Shown here: positions 1 to 5,218 of the stretch, piece after piece | How the letters are laid out: every line of letters starts with the position of its first letter | Position numbering within the stretch: position 1 is the stretch's first letter | Origin: Thermodesulfobacteriota bacterium | GTDB taxonomy: Bacteria; Desulfobacterota; DSM-4660; Desulfatiglandales; Desulfatiglandaceae | NCBI GenBank assembly: GCA_028278625.1 | Contig: JANQDY010000036.1 | Location: forward strand, 1-11,777 | Length of the DNA: 11,777 nt | Direction of reading: 5' to 3' | The notes under the pieces: generated by a model | What the model was told of the DNA's origin: nothing | The model's database searches: none | Seen by the model: only the letters and a program-made list of their open reading frames with translations | Position numbers and translations under genes: made by a program

Positions 1-1088
1 GCCAGTTCCGTTTCCAGCCACAGGGTGGTCACGCCCAAGTCTTCGATTTTTTCGCGAATGACGGGAAGATCGAAGAGATGGGGATCACAGTATTTTTCGC
101 CGATGATGATCACCCCCCTGGCACCGCTTTCCCGAATTCTTGTGAGAATAAAGTCGGAACGGTTCAGGGAAGGGTATTTTGAGGGGCACGTCACCTTGTT
201 CAGGTATCGGTCCCTCAGCCCCAGAAAGGGATCGGCGGTCTCTTCCACCAGGTCCCAGTAGTACCTTGTGCCGACGCAAAGATCATCCGACACCACCATT
301 CCTCCTGTCCGGTCGATGATGTCGTAAAAGACGGGATCCACCACCAGGGACCCGGAGACATGGATTCTGGCTTTTTCCGAAGAAGAGGGTCGGGGTTTTT
401 TGTCCACCCATTTTTCCAGGAGTTCAATGAGACGGAGCAGGTTTTCGCTAAAGCGGTCTTTGGGAGCCAGCGTGGCACCCAGGTTGATCTTTAGAACCTC
501 CGAACTGGAAAGGGGCAGGTCGCTCTTAGACCGCAAGGCATAGAATCGCCTGGCCAGGGTTCTGTAATGATTGTAGGTTCGGATGGCTTCCCTAAGCCTT
601 TGGGGGTCCAAAGGCGCTTCGGTCAATTCCTCTATTTTGGATACAAAACCCTTCTGAACCTTTTCAAAGTACTTCTGGTTGGGATCTCTGTCCAAGGATG
701 AGGGGAGGTCCAGAAGGTAGGTGAATCCTTTCTGTATTGCCGAACACCATGCGTCGTACAGCATGCGCATGCCGTCACAAGTGTAGGAAATGATCAGACC
801 GTCTAAATAATCGAGCCGGCCGGTCAATCCGCTGTCCAGCACGCTCTTGAGCAACCGGCAGACAAAGGGTTGAAAATGGGAAAGGGAAGCGGTGAGGTCA
901 TCCAGATGGCCGAAGATCCTTATTGGAAGAATGTCCGCCGCAAACAGGATCTCTTCCGGAACATGGGAGCAGAGATAACCGAACACCCGGCCTTTCTCCT
1001 CCCTAAATCGGGCAATTTCCCTTGAGGGGTTGTCATAATATTCCAGGAGGCGCTGCTTGGCCTCCTCGATCTCTTGTGGCAGTGTCAT
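1..1088 (-). CDS. 2-hydroxyacyl-CoA dehydratase / benzoyl-CoA reductase family subunit (HgdB/BcrB/BcrC-like), 3' end beyond window
   Basis: The minus-strand frame is open from ATG at 1088 to the window edge (about 362 residues, no stop). The family normally has about 370-430 residues, so only a short C-terminal tail is missing. The residues around Cys40 (YLCSHVPEEILFAADILPIR), Cys77 (FVCRLLKS) and Cys104 (SYTCDGMR) fit the family's three conserved [4Fe-4S] cysteine positions. A fourth cysteine, Cys334 in KYCDPH, lies in the C-terminal lobe before a typical final stretch ending in LWLETEL. Family members form the dehydratase component of (R)-2-hydroxyacyl-CoA dehydratases or the electron-accepting part of ATP-dependent benzoyl-CoA reductases, and work with an ATP-driven activator. 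Which substrate applies here cannot be told from this subunit alone; the partner subunit and activator would lie left of the window. A sigma-54 element precedes the gene. AGGG-rich sequence just upstream of the ATG is a modest ribosome binding site. Confidence 0.92.
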   Translation of the reverse strand, partial: MTLPQEIEEAKQRLLEYYDNPSREIARFREEKGRVFGYLCSHVPEEILFAADILPIRIFGHLDDLTASLSHFQPFVCRLLKSVLDSGLTGRLDYLDGLIISYTCDGMRMLYDAWCSAIQKGFTYLLDLPSSLDRDPNQKYFEKVQKGFVSKIEELTEAPLDPQRLREAIRTYNHYRTLARRFYALRSKSDLPLSSSEVLKINLGATLAPKDRFSENLLRLIELLEKWVDKKPRPSSSEKARIHVSGSLVVDPVFYDIIDRTGGMVVSDDLCVGTRYYWDLVEETADPFLGLRDRYLNKVTCPSKYPSLNRSDFILTRIRESGARGVIIIGEKYCDPHLFDLPVIREKIEDLGVTTLWLETEL

Positions 1089-1134
1089 GGCCCTTTACCT
1101 TGATCCATGGGGACTCGTTGATGGCTTTCCGAGG

Positions 1135-1153
1135 AAAGCAAGGGATATGCCAA
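1135..1153 (-). promoter_or_regulatory. sigma-54 (RpoN) -24/-12 promoter for the dehydratase gene
   Basis: Read on the minus strand the site is TTGGCATATCCCTTGCTTT. It has GG at 1151-1150 and GC at 1139-1138 with exactly 10 nt between, as in the consensus TGGCAC-N5-TTGCW. The only clear departures are at the CG of the -24 CACG block. The predicted start near 1126 gives a leader of roughly 38 nt before the ATG at 1088. This promoter class needs an AAA+ activator, and none is encoded in the window. Confidence 0.62.
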
Positions 1154-1211
1154 TCTGATAAGCTGAGAAATATCAAATAGTTGTGAAAAATAGAGTCGAG
1201 AAGGGCGGACA

Positions 1212-1232
1212 AAATTATCGAATTGATAATTT
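1212..1232. promoter_or_regulatory. Perfect 21-bp inverted repeat, candidate enhancer (UAS) site 1
   Basis: The arms AAATTATC (1212-1219) and GATAATTT (1225-1232) are perfect 8-bp complements around a 5-nt spacer. The centre lies about 72 bp upstream of the -24 element of the sigma-54 promoter, a usual distance for an activator site. The function as a binding site is inferred from symmetry and position. Confidence 0.55.
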
Positions 1233-1234
1233 CA

Positions 1235-1255
1235 AAGAGATCAATTTGACAATTT
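1235..1255. promoter_or_regulatory. Degenerate copy of the 21-bp inverted repeat, candidate enhancer site 2
   Basis: The left arm AAGAGATC and right arm GACAATTT flank a 5-nt spacer. The right arm matches site 1 at 7 of 8 positions and the left arm at 5 of 8. The centres of the two sites are 23 bp apart, about two helical turns, which would put two activator dimers on the same DNA face. This copy is weaker than site 1 and would mean little without it. Confidence 0.42.
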
Positions 1256-1290
1256 TTTTGCGGAACAAGCAGGAGGGGTTATCAAAATGA

Positions 1291-1722
1291 TTATTTTTTT
1301 CGGTCTTCCACGCGGATTTCCATTGCGATCTGGCCCCAGCCCCCGCATTGGACGCCCACATCGAAGCAGCTGGTCCGTTTGAAACGCATGTCATTGGGAT
1401 CAGCTCCCGCATAAAAGAGCTCGTTGGCCACGAAGATCGGTGCCGCCATGGCATTTAACGCGTAAATGCAGATTCTTTTCGGATTCAGTTTGGTAATGAG
1501 ATTTCCCGCGCCGTCAAAATAGAATTTGTCCCCGACCCGGTGCTGACTGTTACACCCTTTTGATGCCACCACTTCCATGACAATGGTTTTGTTCATCAGG
1601 TCAGGGGCCTTGGCAAGGACTTCCGTGTTTCTCGGATTTTCCCGGAAAGCCTTCATCTCCTGATCGGTATAGTCAAAATGTTTTTTCAGAAAATCCCATT
1701 TCGTCTCTTCACTCTTTGTCAT
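1291..1722 (-). CDS. Small conserved cysteine-containing protein, TIGR04076-like, function unknown
   Basis: This is a 143-residue soluble protein with no signal peptide or membrane segment. The N-terminal 45 residues are charged and probably helical (KWDFLKKHFDYTDQEMKAF). A conserved-looking domain follows: KGCNSQHRVGDKFYFDGAGN at 56-73, PKRICIYALNAM at 81-92, and a C-terminal part with Cys119 and the motif GVQCGGWG around Cys126. Cys57, Cys85, Cys119, Cys126 and His61 could bind a metal or take part in redox chemistry; that is inference. The pattern GC-x3-H-x-VGD-x-F followed by a Cys-Ile/Pro-x-AL block recalls the TIGR04076 family of unknown function. I chose the ATG at 1722 because AAGGAGA lies 6 nt upstream; the in-frame ATG at 1746 has no such site. 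The gene begins 23 bp after the ECF sigma stop, so the two are probably one transcript. Confidence 0.85.
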   Translation of the reverse strand: MTKSEETKWDFLKKHFDYTDQEMKAFRENPRNTEVLAKAPDLMNKTIVMEVVASKGCNSQHRVGDKFYFDGAGNLITKLNPKRICIYALNAMAAPIFVANELFYAGADPNDMRFKRTSCFDVGVQCGGWGQIAMEIRVEDRKK

Positions 1723-1728
1723 TTCTTT

Positions 1729-1735
1729 TCTCCTT
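1729..1735 (-). promoter_or_regulatory. Ribosome binding site deciding the start of the TIGR04076-like gene
   Basis: AAGGAGA on the minus strand, 6 nt before ATG 1722-1720. The site lies inside the longer reading frame that would start at 1746, which argues for the shorter protein. Confidence 0.7.
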
Positions 1736-1745
1736 AATAAAGACA

Positions 1746-2597
1746 TTAATTTGTAAGAATGTTGATTTGTCCCGAACGCACCATCTTTCTCATAACCCCT
1801 GCGAAACCTTCCGGCGCGGCATAGTCGGGCTGACTTCTGAAGATCATCGCCACCCGGAGCATTTCGCGAATCTCCGCCAACCCCTGTGCCGCTTCATTAT
1901 TTTCCCTGGCCCTGCAGGGATGTGTGACAAAGAGCAGGTTGTGAGGGTTGATCAGCCGTCTTTTTTCCACATCACATGCCACCTGCCGTTCACAATGACA
2001 CGGGTTCTGCGGATCAAATACGCTGCATTTTTTGGCCAGGAAGTCCTTGAGTTTCCGTCTGGCCCTGGAAAGGCGCTGCCTGAAGGTCTCCGGGGTGACG
2101 CCGAGGATCCGGCTCCCTTCCATGCCCGAAAACTCGAAAATCTCGCCCACGATATAGGCCAACCGGGTTTCACGTTTCATGCACATGAGCATGCCCTGCA
2201 TGCACGCAAGTTTCGCCTCTTCAACAAGCACCTTCTCTTCGGGTCCGTCGTAGGACCTCTCTCCGGCAAAGGCCAATCCCTCGTCAATGGCCCGCTCATA
2301 TTCGTCAAAGGATAATTCCCATCGTTCCGCCCGCCGCTTGCGCGTTGTAAGGAGATGATTGGCTGCGATCCGATAGGCCCAAGTGATGAACCGGCTTTCG
2401 CCCCTGAATTTGTTCAGGTGAGTGATGATCTTGATCAAAATCTCCTGGGTTGCATCCTCGGCGTCGGCGGGGTAGTAAAGCATCCGTATGGAGAGTCCGT
2501 AGATGCGGTCCTGGATTGATTTCACAAGTTGGGTCAGCGCCTGACTGTCGCCTTCCCTGGCTTTTTCCGAAAGTCTTTCCAACGTGTTTTCCATCAT
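1746..2597 (-). CDS. ECF-type RNA polymerase sigma factor with a cysteine-rich C-terminal extension
   Basis: This is a sigma-70 family, extracytoplasmic-function type protein of 283 residues; such factors are usually about 170-200. Region 2 (about 12-90) contains AREGDSQALTQLV, the region 2.2 signature DAEDATQEILIKI and the promoter-opening stretch FRGESRFITWAYRIAANHLL. Region 4 (about 125-186) ends in a helix-turn-helix, SRILGVTPETFRQRLSRARRK. An unusual extension of about 97 residues follows, with cysteines at 191, 200, 202, 208 and 228 (KKCSVFDPQNPCHCERQVAC). It may bind metal or sense redox state; that is inference. No anti-sigma gene is adjacent, so the tail or the downstream small protein may take that role. 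I chose ATG 2597 because GGGTGA lies 7 nt upstream and the protein then begins a few residues before region 2. An in-frame ATG at 2660 exists without a good ribosome binding site. Confidence 0.88.
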   Translation of the reverse strand: MMENTLERLSEKAREGDSQALTQLVKSIQDRIYGLSIRMLYYPADAEDATQEILIKIITHLNKFRGESRFITWAYRIAANHLLTTRKRRAERWELSFDEYERAIDEGLAFAGERSYDGPEEKVLVEEAKLACMQGMLMCMKRETRLAYIVGEIFEFSGMEGSRILGVTPETFRQRLSRARRKLKDFLAKKCSVFDPQNPCHCERQVACDVEKRRLINPHNLLFVTHPCRARENNEAAQGLAEIREMLRVAMIFRSQPDYAAPEGFAGVMRKMVRSGQINILTN

Positions 2598-2669
2598 CAG
2601 CGCTTCACCCTTTGTTTCTAAGGCAGCTGGGGTTTGATCTTGTCTCATTGGTTTTAACATACGGCATTA

Positions 2670-2697
2670 CCATACGAAAGGTTAACGGGATTGTTTC
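2670..2697 (-). promoter_or_regulatory. Possible ECF-type promoter upstream of the sigma factor gene
   Basis: On the minus strand GAAAC (2697-2693) and CGTA (2676-2673) are 16 nt apart, resembling the GAAC / CGT pair of many ECF promoters. Transcription would start near 2662, giving a leader of about 65 nt to ATG 2597 and excluding the ATG at 2660. Such short motifs occur by chance, so this is only a candidate for autoregulation. Confidence 0.25.
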
Positions 2698-2775
2698 TGC
2701 AAAAACTGAAACGGTGCCTTTTTTCCTGTTGTGGGGACCGTTATCTGTAGAGACTTGCCAAATGCTCAGATTGTG

Positions 2776-2801
2776 ACAGTTTTTTTACATAAAAAAGCTG
2801 T
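2776..2801. repeat. AT-rich inverted repeat
   Basis: The left arm is ACAG plus a T run and the right arm an A run plus CTGT, separated by about 5 nt, with one unpaired G in the right arm. It could be an operator, a curved DNA element or a weak hairpin. Confidence 0.4.
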
Positions 2802-2817
2802 TGACACGATTTTGTCA
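2802..2817. repeat. Short dyad TGACA-N6-TGTCA
   Basis: Perfect 5-bp arms with a 6-bp spacer, the geometry of a dimeric regulator site. Another TGACA lies close by within TGTGACAG at 2773-2779. No specific regulator can be named. Confidence 0.35.
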
Positions 2818-2935
2818 TCCCGGGAGAAACGGCCGATCTCTCCATCGGTGGTGCGGACGCGGATCCGGTCACATTTCAGATTTCCTATTCAGAATAGAGC
2901 AACCACCAGTCTTTGTAAGAACGGCTCCTCAAAAG

Positions 2936-2963
2936 CAGAAGCGGGCGTTTCCTCTCGCTTCTG
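2936..2963. repeat. Inverted repeat with 8-bp arms in the divergent gap
   Basis: The arms CAGAAGCG (2936-2943) and CGCTTCTG (2956-2963) are perfectly complementary around a 12-nt loop. On the plus strand a short, interrupted T-rich stretch follows, but there is no gene whose end it would serve. It lies about 50 bp upstream of the kinase promoter, so an operator is as likely as a terminator. Confidence 0.45.
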
Positions 2964-3013
2964 TTCAATTTTGATAATCCCCGCGCTATTCCTCCAAGAC
3001 CTGTTTTTTCCCT

Positions 3014-3041
3014 TTGACACGGCTCTCAAATCGTCTATTAT
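3014..3041 (+). promoter_or_regulatory. Sigma-70-like promoter for the kinase genes
   Basis: A consensus -35 TTGACA (3014-3019) and a near-consensus -10 TATTAT (3036-3041) are separated by 16 bp. A start near 3048 gives a leader of about 54 nt before ATG 3102. Confidence 0.6.
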
Positions 3042-3101
3042 CAAGTTCTATCGGAAAAGCACTTGTGCCCGCATGCCGCGATAAAAGACGCAGATCTCCC
3101 C

Positions 3102-5087
3102 ATGAAAGCGAATATTCTAGTTGTCGACGACGAACAAGATATCCTCAAGACCCTTGAAAATGCCTTGAAATTGGAGGGTTACCGGGTCTTTTGTGCCGAT
3201 TGCGGCACGGCGGCGCTTGAGATCTGCCGCCAACAGTCCGTTGATCTGGTGATAACCGACGTGCGCATGCCAGACATGGATGGTCTGGAGGTGATAAGCC
3301 GATTAAAGGAAATGGACCCAAATGTAGAAGCGATTGTTCTTACCGGCTATGCAGCCCTGGAGAATGCGATTGCAGCGCTTCGGGATGCGGGTGCCTTTGA
3401 TTATTTGACCAAGCCCCTGGAGAATATTGACACCCTTTTCCTGACCGTGAGAAAGGGGCTTGAGAGGCGACAACTGAAACTTGAGAACCGGTCCCTTGTG
3501 AGTCGTCTTGAGAAAAAAGAGGCTGAGCTGCTCAGGAAGAACCGGGTCCTTCTGGAAAGCGAAAAAAAATACCGGGAATTGGCCGAATTTCTGCCCGTCG
3601 CACTTTTTGAGACCGACCGTGAGGGCAGAGTGACGTTCCTCAATCCCCATGCCCTAGAGAGCTTCCAATATACACGGGAAGACATGATAAAGGGTTTGCA
3701 GATCCAGAATATCGTGGGTCAGGGATGCTGGGAGAAGATCCAAAGGCAAGCTGAAAATATGGAAGCGGTAAAGCCTTTCGAGGCCATTGAAATGAATGCC
3801 ATGCGAAAGGGCGGCAGCACCTTTCCGGTTCTGACCAAAATGTGCCCGGTTTTCCATGACGGACGGCTTACGGGAATCATGGGAATGTCCCTGGATATCA
3901 CCGATCGTAAAAGGCGTTTTGACGAAACGATGCGATTGGCGAAACTTGAGAGCCTTGGTACCCTGGCTGCTGGAATTACCCACGATTTCAACAATATTCT
4001 TTCGGTCATTCTGTGGAATATCGAATTGGCGAGATTTGATGTGGCACCTGAAACACCGGCCGGCGAAGCCCTTGAGAATGCGGTTGAAGGTTGCGCCGCG
4101 GCGTCGGAATTGACGGAGCGTTTCATCACATTTTCCGAAAGGGGGGTTCCCAAAAAGGAAACCATTGCAATGGGGCCCTTTCTTGAGGGCGCCGTGCCGA
4201 TCCTGTTCAGCGGTTCCAATGTGGACTGCCAACTCCGATTGTCCGAAGGTCTCTGGTCGGCCCACGTGGATCAGGGACTACTGTCCCAGGCCATTCACAA
4301 TGTGGTAAAGAACGCCATTGAGGCCATGCCCGCCGGGGGCACGGTAATCTTCGAGGCCCAGAACATCGAGATAAGAGATCATGACAGAATGGGGGAGGGC
4401 ATTATTCCAAAAGGCCGTTACGTCAAGATGGAGATTCGAGACCAGGGAAAAGGGATCCCCGCGGAACATCTTAAGCGGGTGCTGGACCCCTATTTCAGCA
4501 CCAAGGACCGCGGTGCACAAAAGGGCATGGGACTCGGACTGAGCACGGCATATTCCATTGTCAAAAAGCATGACGGTTTCATGTTTCTTTCATCGAAAAC
4601 ATCCATGGGAACAACCGTATCCATCTACTTGCCGGCCGGATCTCGGGTGGAAACAGAGATAAGAGCGGATGTTGAACCGGATCATGTTCCCGCAAGTGAC
4701 GTGAGTTTGAAGGATCTCAAAATACTCTTCATGGAAGATGAAAAGATGTTGAGGGATTCCGGGCGGAAGATACTGCAACAGCTGGGCTACGAGGTGGAAA
4801 CGGCCAGAAACGGTCGGGAGGCCGTGGAAATGTACAAAGCCGCCATGGCGGCTTCCGATGCCTTTGATCTGGTTTTGCTGGACCTCACGGTAAAAGGGGG
4901 ACCGGGGGGAAAGGCGGCCATCAAAGAGCTGTTAAAAGTGAATCCTAATGTAAAGGCCGTGGTCTGCAGTGGATATGTGGACGACCCGGCGATGTCCGAC
5001 TTTGAAGCGTACGGGTTTCGCGCGGCACTGCCCAAACCCTTCTCAAGAAGCTCTCTGGAAGCGGCTGTTAGAAAAGCATCAATATAG
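3102..5087 (+). CDS. Cytoplasmic hybrid sensor histidine kinase, REC-PAS-HisKA-HATPase-REC
   Basis: This is a signal-transduction kinase of 661 residues. An N-terminal receiver (about 4-120) has the acidic pair D9/D10, phospho-acceptor D53 in DVRMPDMDG, T81 and K104. A coiled linker (125-160) leads to a PAS domain (about 155-270). The HisKA H-box is GITHDFNN with H294. The HATPase_c domain has an N-box around N404, DQGKGI (447-452), an F-box with YFSTK and the G2 box GMGLGLS. A C-terminal receiver (about 539-661) has E545/D546, D594 in LLDLTVKGG, S623 and K645. No membrane segment is present, so it senses a cytoplasmic or relayed signal. There is no DNA-binding domain. ATG 3102 places the receiver at the normal distance from the N-terminus; an in-frame TTG at 3063 would add 13 residues. 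No strong ribosome binding site is seen. The second kinase follows after 131 bp. Confidence 0.93.
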   Translation: MKANILVVDDEQDILKTLENALKLEGYRVFCADCGTAALEICRQQSVDLVITDVRMPDMDGLEVISRLKEMDPNVEAIVLTGYAALENAIAALRDAGAFDYLTKPLENIDTLFLTVRKGLERRQLKLENRSLVSRLEKKEAELLRKNRVLLESEKKYRELAEFLPVALFETDREGRVTFLNPHALESFQYTREDMIKGLQIQNIVGQGCWEKIQRQAENMEAVKPFEAIEMNAMRKGGSTFPVLTKMCPVFHDGRLTGIMGMSLDITDRKRRFDETMRLAKLESLGTLAAGITHDFNNILSVILWNIELARFDVAPETPAGEALENAVEGCAAASELTERFITFSERGVPKKETIAMGPFLEGAVPILFSGSNVDCQLRLSEGLWSAHVDQGLLSQAIHNVVKNAIEAMPAGGTVIFEAQNIEIRDHDRMGEGIIPKGRYVKMEIRDQGKGIPAEHLKRVLDPYFSTKDRGAQKGMGLGLSTAYSIVKKHDGFMFLSSKTSMGTTVSIYLPAGSRVETEIRADVEPDHVPASDVSLKDLKILFMEDEKMLRDSGRKILQQLGYEVETARNGREAVEMYKAAMAASDAFDLVLLDLTVKGGPGGKAAIKELLKVNPNVKAVVCSGYVDDPAMSDFEAYGFRAALPKPFSRSSLEAAVRKASI

Positions 5088-5204
5088 TTCCGCCGAATGG
5101 GGTCTGTCTCCATTGCCCATTCATGATGACGGCACCGGTCTTCCGCAATGAAGAAACATGCGTTTCACTGAAGGTCAGGTCTTCGATGTAAATCTGGTTG
5201 ACTG

Positions 5205-5211
5205 AAGGAGG
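5205..5211 (+). promoter_or_regulatory. Ribosome binding site of the second kinase
   Basis: AAGGAGG, 7 nt before ATG 5219. It overlaps the longer frame opened by a TTG at 5198 and so decides for the ATG start. The 131-bp gap from 5088 shows no clear promoter or terminator, so cotranscription with the hybrid kinase is likely. Confidence 0.75.
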
Positions 5212-5218
5212 CCCCAGA

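Larger units (their letters stand above)
2598..3101. other. Divergent intergenic regulatory region, no convincing gene
   Basis: This stretch of about 500 bp separates the leftward sigma unit from the rightward kinase genes. I see no coding region with family resemblance or a good ribosome binding site. It holds a possible ECF promoter, an AT-rich inverted repeat (2776-2801), a short dyad TGACA-N6-TGTCA (2802-2817), a stem with 8-bp arms (2936-2963) and a sigma-70-like promoter (3014-3041). Confidence 0.6.

Noticed and set aside
1723..1746. Longer start for the TIGR04076-like gene at ATG 1746, overlapping the sigma stop as TAATG
   Set aside because: There is no ribosome binding site before it, while AAGGAGA sits 6 nt before ATG 1722. 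Coupled restart at TAATG remains possible.
1716..2315. Plus-strand frame of 199 codons opposite the sigma factor gene
   Set aside because: It is antisense to conserved sigma regions 2 and 4 and has no recognisable domain; a mirror effect of GC-biased codons.
2598..2660. Longer start for the ECF sigma factor at ATG 2660
   Set aside because: The extra 21 residues lie outside the family pattern and no ribosome binding site precedes them.
2801..2823. TTGACA at 2801-2806 as a second kinase promoter
   Set aside because: No acceptable -10 element lies 15-19 bp downstream; the hexamer is part of the TGACA/TGTCA dyad.
2731..3084. Plus-strand open frame of 117 codons in the divergent gap
   Set aside because: No ribosome binding site, no family resemblance, low-complexity serine/arginine-rich translation, and it runs across the kinase promoter and the inverted repeats.
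3654..4265. Minus-strand frame of 203 codons inside the hybrid kinase
   Set aside because: It is antisense to the PAS and HisKA coding sequence, with no domain and no start signal.
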